From contig NZ_JBHUDY010000001.1 of the NCBI RefSeq assembly GCF_042678385.1, forward strand, positions 1,798,001-1,862,000: a stretch of DNA of 64,000 bases. Direction: 5' to 3'. Below the pieces are notes generated by a model. It made no database searches. It was given only the letters and a program-made list of their open reading frames with translations, and was not told the DNA's origin. Below, piece by piece: positions 1 through 7,580 of this stretch. Origin of the DNA: Sphingomonas_B tabacisoli (GTDB taxonomy: Bacteria; Pseudomonadota; Alphaproteobacteria; Sphingomonadales; Sphingomonadaceae). Both the position numbers and the translations under genes were made by a program. Position 1 is the first letter of the stretch. Every line of letters starts with the position of its first letter.

Positions 1-392
1 TTCCCATCGTCGACGGACGCCGTTTCGGTCGCCGTCGAATGGACTTGCGACAGGCTGAAATGCTCCAGGCCCGGGATCAGCGCCGGCATCGTCGGCGCGG
101 GTTTGGGAACGGGCACCGGCGGCGGCGCGGCCGCGGCCTTTACCGGCGCCGCCCCGCTCCGCGCCTTTTGCACGGTCTTGGGCCGCGCGACCGACTTCCG
201 CGCATCGGGGGTGAGCTGGAAAGTCAGCGGGCCATGCTCCTCGACTTTCTTCCGCCATTGGTCGGGTGGCGCGAGCTTCAGCAGCATCAGCACAAGCAGC
301 AAGTGGACGAGGATCGTCAGCCCGATGCTCTGCGCGCGCCGCCGGATCAGCGAGCGATCGGCACCCGACAGATCAAGATAGGCCGAACGCAT
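1..392 (-). CDS. TonB-like envelope protein, 3' part outside window
   Basis: The minus-strand frame is open from an ATG at 392 to the window edge (130 codons visible). A second in-frame ATG lies at 419. The N-terminus reads MRSAYLDLSGADRSLIRRR, followed by one hydrophobic segment (about residues 23-41, LTILVHLLLVLMLLKLA). A Pro/Ala/Lys-rich stretch (about residues 75-105, repeated P-P-P-V-P-V-P-K) comes next. One cytoplasm-proximal membrane anchor followed by a proline-rich periplasmic spacer is the architecture of TonB/TolA-type energy-transducing proteins. The C-terminal domain that would decide the family is outside the window, so TonB-like is inference. Confidence 0.55.
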   Translation of the reverse strand, partial: MRSAYLDLSGADRSLIRRRAQSIGLTILVHLLLVLMLLKLAPPDQWRKKVEEHGPLTFQLTPDARKSVARPKTVQKARSGAAPVKAAAAPPPVPVPKPAPTMPALIPGLEHFSLSQVHSTATETASVDDG

Positions 393-509
393 CGGTGGCG
401 CGCCTAGCGGACGCCGCATGGCCCGACAACGGGCGATGCGACGTGCCGTTGAGCGCGTAACCGGCGCCCGTTCAGCCGTCCTTCATCCCCAGCCGAGCAG
501 GCCTGCTTC

Positions 510-878
510 ATGCCGCGCTCGATCATCCTGCCGACTGTTCTGGTCGCCTTCATCGTTCTCCAGACTCCGGCAAGCGCACAGACCGCAGCCCAACCCGCCG
601 ATCTTGGCGAAGTCCGTCGCCTCACCCCTGAGGAAAAGGAACGCATCCTCGCCCAAAGCGACGAGCGGACCGCCGACGCCGCGCTCGCCAGCGCGCTTGG
701 CGGTGGCACCGGCGGAGATCGGGCGATCCATGGCGAAGTCGGGTTCGAGATCGGCACCGGCAACACCGTCGGGGCCTTCGGCTCGGCGATGATCCCGCTG
801 GGCGACCGCGGCGCCGCGATCCTGCAGTTCGAAGACTTCCGCACCAACGCCGGAAACTTCAGGCGCTATCGCCGCTAG
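510..878 (+). CDS. small exported protein of unknown function
   Basis: 122 aa. The N-terminus (MPRSIILPTVLVAFIVLQTPASAQ) is a clear Sec signal peptide with an A-S-A cleavage site near residue 23. The mature part begins with an acidic/charged helix-like segment (EVRRLTPEEKERILAQSDERTAD). It continues into a Gly-rich region and ends in a predicted beta stretch with a basic tail (RRYRR). I do not recognise a named family. The protein is probably periplasmic. It is followed at once by a double palindrome that could terminate its transcript. Confidence 0.6.
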   Translation: MPRSIILPTVLVAFIVLQTPASAQTAAQPADLGEVRRLTPEEKERILAQSDERTADAALASALGGGTGGDRAIHGEVGFEIGTGNTVGAFGSAMIPLGDRGAAILQFEDFRTNAGNFRRYRR

Positions 879-879
879 C

Positions 880-927
880 CCCTCTCCCGCCCGGCGGGAG
901 AGGGCGACTCGCGCCAGCAGGCGCGAG
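880..927. repeat. double palindromic intergenic element
   Basis: Two adjacent hairpins are visible. 880-904 is a near-perfect palindrome (CCCTCTCCCGCC with its complement) and 908-927 pairs CTCGCGCC with GGCGCGAG around an AGCA loop. There is no T-run, so this looks more like one of the short palindromic repeats scattered through sphingomonad genomes than a classical terminator. It could still end the upstream transcript. Confidence 0.6.
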
Positions 928-976
928 CGGGGTGAGGGTGCTGGGCACGGAAGCTTCCACCGCGGATTTCCACTGT

Positions 977-1546
977 ATGAAGCAAACCCTGCCCCTCACC
1001 CTGACCGCCTTCCTAGCAGCTTGCAGCGCGACACCCGACACCAAGAAGCAGACAGCCGCCCCCACGGCCACTAGAACCCCGGCGCCCTCCCCAATCCAAC
1101 CGCCCGCTCCCGGCACACCCACCGGCCTCCCCGACGACCGCACGCCCGTCTCCGAAGCACCCTTCGCCAAGACGAGCGCCCAAGGTGCGGCGAACGTCGT
1201 CCAGACCTATTTTGCGCTGATCGAAGCCGCGAAATACGCTGAGGCCCGCGCGCTCTGGTCGGATGGCGGAAAGGCCAGCGGCATGACCCCCGAGGCATTA
1301 GCTGCGAGCTTGGGCCGCTACACCGAATACCACGCCCAGATCGGCTCTCCCGGCGCGATCAAAGGCGCCGCCGGTTCGCTGTATGTCGACGTGCCGGCAG
1401 TCGCCTATGGCCGCCTCAAGACCGGCGAGCCGTTCAACCTCAAAGGCCCGATCACGCTTCGCCGCTGCAACGATGTTCCCGGCTGCACGGCTGCGCAACG
1501 CGAATGGCGGATTGCGAGAAGCGAGCTGAAACCTGTGCCCAAATGA
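977..1546 (+). CDS. lipoprotein of unknown function
   Basis: 189 aa from ATG 977, chosen because the N-terminus then reads MKQTLPLTLTAFLAACS, a lipoprotein signal with lipobox L-A-A-C (Cys16). An upstream in-frame start at 932 would put the palindromic repeat into the protein and destroy the signal peptide. A Pro/Thr-rich linker (about residues 25-50) precedes a globular domain (SAQGAANVVQTYFALIEAAKYAEARALW), similar to small NTF2/DUF4878-type lipoprotein domains. That resemblance is inference. The stop codon overlaps the U-run of the predicted tracrRNA terminator on the opposite strand, so the two transcripts converge here. Confidence 0.65.
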   Translation: MKQTLPLTLTAFLAACSATPDTKKQTAAPTATRTPAPSPIQPPAPGTPTGLPDDRTPVSEAPFAKTSAQGAANVVQTYFALIEAAKYAEARALWSDGGKASGMTPEALAASLGRYTEYHAQIGSPGAIKGAAGSLYVDVPAVAYGRLKTGEPFNLKGPITLRRCNDVPGCTAAQREWRIARSELKPVPK

Positions 1547-1569
1547 AAAGCGGGGGCCGTAGCCCTCGC
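1546..1569 (-). terminator. intrinsic terminator of the tracrRNA
   Basis: Read on the minus strand, GCGAGGGC pairs with GCCCCCGC (one A/C mismatch) around a UACG tetraloop of the stable UNCG class. UUUU follows at once (1549-1546). It overlaps the stop codon of the convergent lipoprotein gene by one base. Confidence 0.85.
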
Positions 1570-1640
1570 CTTATTTGGTGCAGTTCAGACTGCTTGTTAA
1601 CAGCTGGCCTGCGATTTCTGAGAAGTTCAAACTCGTTCAA
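1546..1640 (-). ncRNA. predicted tracrRNA of the type II-C system
   Basis: On the minus strand, 1622-1605 is an 18-nt perfect complement to the CRISPR repeat (repeat nucleotides 9-26). The duplex continues with G-C and G-U pairs to about repeat nucleotide 4 (plus position 1600). Downstream comes a 5-bp hairpin GCAGU-CUGA-ACUGC (1593-1580), in the position of the nexus stem. Then a linker leads to a terminator hairpin with a UACG loop and four U residues (1569-1546). Anti-repeat, nexus and terminator in this order are the known anatomy of a Cas9 tracrRNA. The 5' end is not determined; 1640 is only a guess. A TTGACT at 1657-1652 could be a -35 box, but no convincing -10 is visible. Confidence 0.88.
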
Positions 1641-1641
1641 A
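1625..1641. promoter_or_regulatory. GTTCAAA direct repeat between tracrRNA and cas9
   Basis: GTTCAAA occurs twice with a CTC spacer (1625-1631 and 1635-1641), a 10-bp period that places both copies on the same DNA face. It lies in the only non-coding stretch shared by the divergent tracrRNA and cas9 transcription units. A regulator-binding site is possible. No protein is assigned. Confidence 0.3.
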
Positions 1642-1706
1642 TTGGCTGCAAAGTCAATTGCATCTGCTCCCCTTCGTTGCAAACATGCGCCGCAAGGGGG
1701 AAGTGC

Positions 1707-4700
1707 ATGAAAAGGCTTGGGCTGGATATCGGCACCAACAGCATTGGCTGGTGCCTGACCGAAGACGATGCGCGGATCGTGGACATCGGGGTCCGCATCT
1801 TCAGCGATGGGCGCGATCCGAAGTCCGGCGCATCGCTTGCGGTCGATCGTCGTGCTGCCCGCGCGATGCGGCGGCGGCGGGATCGGTATCTCGGACGACG
1901 TTCAGCATTCCTGAAGGCGCTGAAGCGCTACGGGCTTATGCCTGCCGATGCGAGTGAGGCGAAGCTGCTTGCCGAGCGCGATCCCTATGAGCTCCGCGCC
2001 CGTGCCCTCGACGAGCGGCTGGAGCCGTACGAGATCGGCCGCGCCCTCTTCCACCTGAACCAGCGCCGCGGCTTCAAGTCGAACCGCAAGGCGGAGCGCA
2101 AATCGAAAGATGCCGAAGACGGCAAAATCGCGAGCGGCGCCAAGGCCCTTGACCAGGCGATGGCGGAAAGCGGCGCCGAAACGCTCGGCGAGTTCCTGCA
2201 TGGGCGCGAGATCAAGCGCGTGCGCATGGGCAGCGACGCGCAGGGTTACGACTTCTACCCGCAGCGCCGGCATGTCGAATATGAGTTCGACACGATCTGG
2301 GCCCGGCAGCAGGCGCACCACCCTGCCCTGCTCACCGACGAAGCGCGCGACGCGCTGAAACGCATCCTGTTCTTCCAGCGTCCGCTGAAGGAACAGGAAG
2401 TCGGCGTCTGCACCTTCGTCCACAGCGAGCGCCGGCTGCCGAAAGCGCACCCACAGTTTCAGGAGCGCCGGCTATACGAAGAGGTCAACCAGCTCGAAAT
2501 CACCACGCCCGGCGCGCCGGCGCGCAAGCTGACGCGGGACGAGCGCGACCGGCTGATCCTCAAGCTGCGCGGCGCGAAGGCGGCGAGTTTCGACAGTCTC
2601 GCCAGGCTCCTCAAGCTCGATCCCGGCCAGAGCTTCAACAAGGCCAGCGCCACGCGCACGCAGCTCGCCGGCGATGAAGTCTATGCGACGATGGCCGACA
2701 AGAAGCGCTTCGGCGACCGCTGGCCTCATCTTGATCGCGACCGGCAATGGGAGATCATCGAGCGGATCATCGACGAGGAAGACCCCGAAACGCTTCACGC
2801 CTACCTGACCGACGAATGCGGCTTATCGGAAGAACAGGCGCTTGCCGCCGCCCGCGCTTCGCTGCCCGAAGGCTATGGCCGGCTTGGTCCGACCGCCACC
2901 GCGCGCGTTCTCGACGAGCTGAAAAAGGACGTCATTACCTATGACGAGGCGGTGAAACGCGCCGGATGGCACCATAGCGACGACCGCACCGGCGAAATCC
3001 TGCCGCAGCTCCCCTATTATGGCGAGCTGCTGACGCGCGAAATCCCGCCGGGAACCCAAGACCCGAACGACCCGCCCGAGCAGCGCTGGGGCAAGATCAC
3101 CAACCCTACCGTCCATATCGGCCTGCGCCAGCTCGAAAAGCTGGTGAACGCGATCATCAAGGTCCACGGCCGCCCCGACCATATCGTCGTCGAGCTCGCC
3201 CGCGAGCTGAAGCTGAACGAAAAGGATAAGGAAGAGCATAACCGCCGCATCCGGAAGGACACGGCCGCCGCCGACTTGCGCGGCCGCAAGCTGGAAGAGG
3301 AAGGCTTTGCCAACAGCGGCGCCAATCGCGCGCTGCTCCGCATCTGGGAGGAGCTGAACCCCGCCAATCCGCTCGACCGCCGCTGCCCCTATTGCGGCGA
3401 GCCGATCGGCATGCGCCAGCTTTTCAGCGGCGAGGCCGATATCGATCATATCATCCCTTATTCCCGCTCGCTGGACGACAGCGCGTCAAACAAGGTGGTC
3501 GCGCATCGACATTGCAATCGCATCAAGGGCAATCGAACGCCGCACGAGAAATGGGGCCATGATCCCGAGCGATGGGAGACGATCGCCAACCAGGTCGCGC
3601 GGCTGCACAAATCGAAGCAGTGGCGCTTCGGCTCCGATGCGATAGCGCGGGTCGAAAAGGACGGCGGGTTCATCGCCCGCCAGCTCACCGACACGCAATA
3701 TCTCTCCCGCCTCGCCGGCCGCTATCTGGCAAGCCTCTATCCGACCAAGGAGGAAGGCAGCGTCTATGTCATCCCTGGCCGAATGACGGCCATGCTGCGA
3801 CGCTTGTGGGACCTCAACAGCCTGCTCCCGGATCATAACTACGGCGTGGTCGAGAACCGCCACAGCAATGCGCCCAAGAACCGGCTCGACCATCGCCACC
3901 ATGCGATCGACGCCGCCGTCACCGCCGTCACCACGCGAAGCCTGCTGATGGAGATCGCCCGCGCATCCGCTCGCGCCGAGGACAAGGACCTCGACCGGCT
4001 GTTCGAGGATCTGCCCCAGCCCTGGCCCGGTTTTCGCGAAGAACTGTTCGAAGCGCTGCAGCGGGTCACGGTCAGCCACAAGCCGGATCATGGGCGCAAA
4101 GGCCTGCCGCCCAAGGGGCACGACGTCACCGCCGGCCGGCTGCACAACGACACGGCCTATGGCTTCACCGGCGATATGGCCGCGGATGGCAAGACGCCGA
4201 TCGTCGTTCATCGCGTTCCGCTCATGGGCCTGAAGCCGGCCGATATCTCCAATTCGGAGCGAATTCCCGACCCGACGCTCCGTGCCGCGCTGCATCGGGC
4301 GACAGAAGGACGCAGCGGCAAGGAGTTCGAGGCCGCCTTGGCGAAGTTCTCGAAGGATCACGGCGTGCGCCGCGTGCGCGTCCGGGAGCCACTGAACGTC
4401 ATTCCGATCCGCGACAAGCAAGGCCGCGCCTACAAGGCTTACAAGGGTGACGCCAACGCGCGTTTCGATGTGTGGCGGTTGCCGAACGGGCGCTGGACAT
4501 CGGATATCGTTTCCATGTTCGATGCGCACGAACGCGACAGCAAGGAACGACGTCCGCACCCGGCTGCGAAGAAGGTCCTCAGCCTGCGCCAGAACGACAT
4601 GGTTGCCATCGAGCGCAACCGAAGTGCGCCCGAGATCGTGCGGGTCGTCAAATTCTCCGGAAATGGCCAGATCGCTTTGGCCGAGCACAACGAGGCAGGC

Positions 4701-4844
4701 GCTCTGAAGGCCCGGGACGCGACGCCGAACGATCTCGATCCGTTCAAATACATCCTGTCCTCGGCAGGCGGCCTCAAGAACCTCAAGGCCCGTCAAGTGC
4801 GGATTGATCCATTAGGGAGGATTTTCGATCCCGGCCCGCGCTGA
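1707..4844 (+). CDS. cas9: CRISPR-associated endonuclease Cas9, type II-C
   Basis: 1,045 aa from ATG 1707, preceded by AAGGGGGAAG at 1694-1703. The start gives the standard RuvC-I opening MKRLGLDIGTNSIGW. RNA-guided double-strand DNA nuclease. RuvC residues: D7, E496 (VVELARELK), H732 and D735 (HHAIDAAV). HNH residues: D580-H581 (DIDHIIPYS) with N595 and N604 at the spacing of SpCas9 N854 and N863, so both nuclease sites look intact. An Arg-rich bridge helix lies at about 48-75. A CPYC pair (C560/C563) ahead of HNH suggests the zinc site seen in compact Cas9s. The C-terminal PAM-interacting region is roughly 870-1045. The short length and the absence of csn2 and cas4 fit subtype II-C. The PAM cannot be read from sequence. 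Confidence 0.97.
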   Translation: MKRLGLDIGTNSIGWCLTEDDARIVDIGVRIFSDGRDPKSGASLAVDRRAARAMRRRRDRYLGRRSAFLKALKRYGLMPADASEAKLLAERDPYELRARALDERLEPYEIGRALFHLNQRRGFKSNRKAERKSKDAEDGKIASGAKALDQAMAESGAETLGEFLHGREIKRVRMGSDAQGYDFYPQRRHVEYEFDTIWARQQAHHPALLTDEARDALKRILFFQRPLKEQEVGVCTFVHSERRLPKAHPQFQERRLYEEVNQLEITTPGAPARKLTRDERDRLILKLRGAKAASFDSLARLLKLDPGQSFNKASATRTQLAGDEVYATMADKKRFGDRWPHLDRDRQWEIIERIIDEEDPETLHAYLTDECGLSEEQALAAARASLPEGYGRLGPTATARVLDELKKDVITYDEAVKRAGWHHSDDRTGEILPQLPYYGELLTREIPPGTQDPNDPPEQRWGKITNPTVHIGLRQLEKLVNAIIKVHGRPDHIVVELARELKLNEKDKEEHNRRIRKDTAAADLRGRKLEEEGFANSGANRALLRIWEELNPANPLDRRCPYCGEPIGMRQLFSGEADIDHIIPYSRSLDDSASNKVVAHRHCNRIKGNRTPHEKWGHDPERWETIANQVARLHKSKQWRFGSDAIARVEKDGGFIARQLTDTQYLSRLAGRYLASLYPTKEEGSVYVIPGRMTAMLRRLWDLNSLLPDHNYGVVENRHSNAPKNRLDHRHHAIDAAVTAVTTRSLLMEIARASARAEDKDLDRLFEDLPQPWPGFREELFEALQRVTVSHKPDHGRKGLPPKGHDVTAGRLHNDTAYGFTGDMAADGKTPIVVHRVPLMGLKPADISNSERIPDPTLRAALHRATEGRSGKEFEAALAKFSKDHGVRRVRVREPLNVIPIRDKQGRAYKAYKGDANARFDVWRLPNGRWTSDIVSMFDAHERDSKERRPHPAAKKVLSLRQNDMVAIERNRSAPEIVRVVKFSGNGQIALAEHNEAGALKARDATPNDLDPFKYILSSAGGLKNLKARQVRIDPLGRIFDPGPR

Positions 4845-4887
4845 CAAAAGCCGCTGATTTCCTTAGCTTCTCCGCGAAGGGGGAAGC

Positions 4888-5823
4888 ATGGATCGCATCG
4901 TCGATATCGCGACCGACGGCCGCCACCTCTCCCTCTTTCGCGGCTTCATGGTCGTGTCCGAGGGCGGAGAGGAAGTTGGTCGGATCGCGCTCGACGCCAT
5001 CCACGCGCTGATCGTCCACGCGCATGGCACCACCTGGAGCGCGAACCTAGTCGCGGCTTTGGCCGAGCGCGGCGCGCCGATCGTGTTCTGCGGAACGAAC
5101 CACACCCCGGTCGCGGTGACGCTGCCGCTGGAGGGACACCACGCCCAGGGCGCGCGCATCCAGGCGCAGTGGAACGCCTCGCGCCCGCTCGCCAAGCAGC
5201 TCTGGCGGCTGGTCGTCGTCGCCAAGATCAGGACACAGGCCGCGCTGCTCGAAGCGCGCGGCATCCGGGAGGCGGAGGCGCTGCACTTCCTCGCCCGCCG
5301 GGTCCGCTCCGGCGATCCGGACAATCTCGAGGCGCAGGCTGCGAAACGTTACTGGCCGCTGCTGATGGGGCCGGAGTTCCGGCGCGACCGCGATCAGGAC
5401 GGCGCCAATGCACTCCTCAACTACGGCTATGCCGTCATGCGCGCTTCGGTCGCCCGGGCAGTGATCGCGGCCGGGTTGCACCCGACGATCGGCATCCATC
5501 ATGCCAATCGCGGCAACGCCTTCGCGCTCGCCGACGACCTGGTCGAGCCCTTTCGTCCACTGGTCGACGCGCTCGTCGCCGCGCTGCTGGCGGAAGGCAT
5601 CGAAGCGCTCGATCCGCCGACCAAGCGGCGGTTCGCCCGTCTGATCGCTTTCGACCTGCGGATCGAGGGCGAGGCATCCCCGGTATCCGTAGCCGCAGTC
5701 CGCCTCGCCCAATCGCTGGCGCGCAGCTTCGAGACGGGCGCTCCGGCGCTCGCGCTGTTCGAGCCGCCAAGCCCGATCGAATGGGGCAGCATCGGCCGCG
5801 CCACGCTCGACGCGGCGGCATGA
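4888..5823 (+). CDS. cas1: CRISPR integrase Cas1, type II
   Basis: 311 aa. The metal-dependent integrase that, with Cas2, inserts new spacers at the leader end of the array. The catalytic triad is visible: E148 (DPDNLEAQ), H205 (GIHHANRGN) and an acidic group at D216/D217 with E220 (LADDLVEPFRP). The N-terminal beta domain covers about 1-75, and the alpha-helical catalytic domain follows. It starts 43 bp after cas9 and carries the same 10-nt Shine-Dalgarno block AAGGGGGAAG (4877-4886) as cas9. Its stop overlaps the cas2 start (ATGA), so the pair is probably translationally coupled. Spacer acquisition by this subtype normally also uses Cas9. Confidence 0.96.
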   Translation: MDRIVDIATDGRHLSLFRGFMVVSEGGEEVGRIALDAIHALIVHAHGTTWSANLVAALAERGAPIVFCGTNHTPVAVTLPLEGHHAQGARIQAQWNASRPLAKQLWRLVVVAKIRTQAALLEARGIREAEALHFLARRVRSGDPDNLEAQAAKRYWPLLMGPEFRRDRDQDGANALLNYGYAVMRASVARAVIAAGLHPTIGIHHANRGNAFALADDLVEPFRPLVDALVAALLAEGIEALDPPTKRRFARLIAFDLRIEGEASPVSVAAVRLAQSLARSFETGAPALALFEPPSPIEWGSIGRATLDAAA

Positions 5824-6170
5824 GCAATGGCGGCGGGGCCAGCTATCTCAGCGGCTACCGGCTGATGTGGATTTTCGTGATGTTCGACCTGCCCGTCGGC
5901 ACCAAAAAGCAGATGCGCGACGCGACGAAGTTCCGCGAATTCCTGCTCGACGAAGGCTTCGAGATGAGCCAGTTTTCGGTCTATGCCCGCTTCTGCAACG
6001 GCCAGGACAGCTTTCAGACGCACCTCAAGCGCATCGAGCGCAACTTGCCGGAAAAAGGCGACGTGCACATCCTCACCTTCACCGACCGGCAGTACGAAAA
6101 TATCGTCCGATTTTCGAGCCAGCGCCGCAAGAAGCAGCGGAAAAACCCCGATCAACTGGCGATGTTTTGA
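5820..6170 (+). CDS. cas2: CRISPR-associated Cas2, type II
   Basis: 116 aa from ATG 5820, overlapping the cas1 stop by 4 nt. The first strand of the ferredoxin-like fold reads MWIFVMFDLPVGTKK, with the conserved Asp at residue 23 (FDLP). A KFREFLLDEGF helix and a basic C-terminus (SSQRRKKQRKNP) follow. Cas2 dimers bridge Cas1 dimers in the integration complex. It has the usual length for type II Cas2. The gene ends 72 bp before the trailer end of the array, with no separate terminator visible in that gap. Confidence 0.95.
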   Translation: MSNGGGASYLSGYRLMWIFVMFDLPVGTKKQMRDATKFREFLLDEGFEMSQFSVYARFCNGQDSFQTHLKRIERNLPEKGDVHILTFTDRQYENIVRFSSQRRKKQRKNPDQLAMF

Positions 6171-6242
6171 GGTGGCGAAGCAAATCTGCTCGACCGGATG
6201 TGCCGTTTTGTCGGTCTACTCCAACAACTTAACAACACACCC

Positions 6243-7468
6243 GGCCTAGCAGCTCAGAAATCGCAGGCCAACCGCAACTAGCAACGCTCCTAAAGCTCCC
6301 GTTGAACAGGCCTAGCAGCTCAGAAATCGCAGGCCAACCGCAACTCCTTGTGCACGCTCTCGTCGCCGGTTCCGGGCCTAGCAGCTCAGAAATCGCAGGC
6401 CAACCGCAACATGGTGACGATGATCCTGCTGAAGCAACGAGGCCTAGCAGCTCAGAAATCGCAGGCCAACCGCAACTGCGCCAGATCGGCGTCACTCAGG
6501 GCTGCGGGCCTAGCAGCTCAGAAATCGCAGGCCAACCGCAACCCAACAGCGCGCGCGACCGTTGTCATCATCGGCCTAGCAGCTCAGAAATCGCAGGCCA
6601 ACCGCAACACAAGTCATCCGGCCGGGCAAGATTAAACATAGGCCTAGCAGCTCAGAAATCGCAGGCCAACCGCAACCAAGCTGATCGCCGGCCATTGCGG
6701 CGATGCGGCCTAGCAGCTCAGAAATCGCAGGCCAACCGCAACGATTACCTCACGTCCCTGCTTCTCGAACCGGGCCTAGCAGCTCAGAAATCGCAGGCCA
6801 ACCGCAACCCAACACCCGCGACCTAGCGAACGCTCGCGGGCCTAGCAGCTCAGAAATCGCAGGCCAACCGCAACTGTGGTCGTGATGCACTCGTAAGCGA
6901 GTGCGGCCTAGCAGCTCAGAAATCGCAGGCCAACCGCAACTGTCAGCAGCGTAGGGAAGCTCCGCAGCCGGGCCTAGCAGCTCAGAAATCGCAGGCCAAC
7001 CGCAACAATGGTGAGCGGTTCGTTGGCGAGAACGTCGGCCTAGCAGCTCAGAAATCGCAGGCCAACCGCAACGAAGGACAGCTTGAACAAGGCTCCTGGC
7101 GGGGCCTAGCAGCTCAGAAATCGCAGGCCAACCGCAACTCATTCGGCGGGCTTGTGTTCGATGAGGTTGGCCTAGCAGCTCAGAAATCGCAGGCCAACCG
7201 CAACTGAAAACCCTAGATAAAATCTCCCTCGTAGGGCCTAGCAGCTCAGAAATCGCAGGCCAACCGCAACTTCAAGGTGACGATCCAGTGGACGCCGGGC
7301 GGCCTAGCAGCTCAGAAATCGCAGGCCAACCGCAACCGAGCATAGCCGGGCTTCACCTTCCGCGTGGGCCTAGCAGCTCAGAAATCGCAGGCCAACCGCA
7401 ACTGCAGCGCCATTATCAGCAGTTCCTCGACGGGCCTAGCAGCTCAGAAATCGCAGGCCAACCGCAAC
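6243..7468 (-). CRISPR. CRISPR array, 19 repeats and 18 spacers, type II-C
   Basis: Nineteen copies of one 36-nt repeat, all identical by eye. In crRNA orientation the repeat begins GTTGCGGTTGG and ends CTGCTAGGCC. Seventeen spacers are 30 nt. The spacer at 6609-6640 is 32 nt. The minus-strand orientation is inferred from the GTTG 5' end usual for II-C repeats and from the complementary tracrRNA with its own terminator. The leader end is then at 7469 and the youngest spacer at 7403-7432; the oldest is at 6279-6308. No degenerate terminal repeat is present at either end. Short open frames in the array (repeating SSSEIAGQPQ or AAQKSQANRN) are artefacts of the repeat. Confidence 0.98.
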
Positions 7469-7580
7469 GGGTTCTTTAGCCCGGGCAAGCCGGGATAAAG
7501 AACCCGTGCGCTGCGCGCGAGCTATCAAAGCGTTCTTCTCCATTGCCGTTCAATGAGAGCATGCCCGCGATGTTGTGAGC
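7469..7580 (-). promoter_or_regulatory. CRISPR leader region with abutting hairpin
   Basis: The 112 nt between dnaE2 and the first repeat in crRNA orientation. Positions 7469-7505 form a long hairpin that touches the repeat: GGGTTCTTTA pairs with TAAAGAACCC, and after one mismatch CCCGG pairs with CCGGG. It has no U-run on either strand. It may be a leader element for Cas1-Cas2 docking, a barrier to read-through from the upstream SOS operon, or both. No clear promoter was found in the remaining leader. Confidence 0.6.

Noticed and set aside
1625..1638. LexA box near the cas9 start (GTTC...GTTC)
   Set aside because: The spacing is 6 nt, not the 7 nt required for the alphaproteobacterial operator. 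It is listed only as a direct repeat.
1640..1706. Plus-strand tracrRNA pairing with a plus-strand array
   Set aside because: The plus orientation would leave the tracrRNA without a terminator and would give a repeat starting GGCC. The minus orientation has the nexus, terminator and U-run in the right order.
3486..4796. Long minus-strand reading frame (436 aa) inside cas9
   Set aside because: Antisense shadow of a GC-rich gene. No recognisable domain, and the plus-strand frame carries all Cas9 motifs.
6171..6242. csn2 or cas4 between cas2 and the array
   Set aside because: Only 72 bp are available and no coding frame fits, which supports subtype II-C.
6229..7479. Repetitive proteins (SSSEIAGQPQ, AAQKSQANRN, CGWPAISELLG) in the array region
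   Set aside because: These frames translate the 36-nt repeat and variable spacers on both strands. There is no ribosome-binding site, and the repeat period (66 nt, a multiple of three) keeps frames open artificially.
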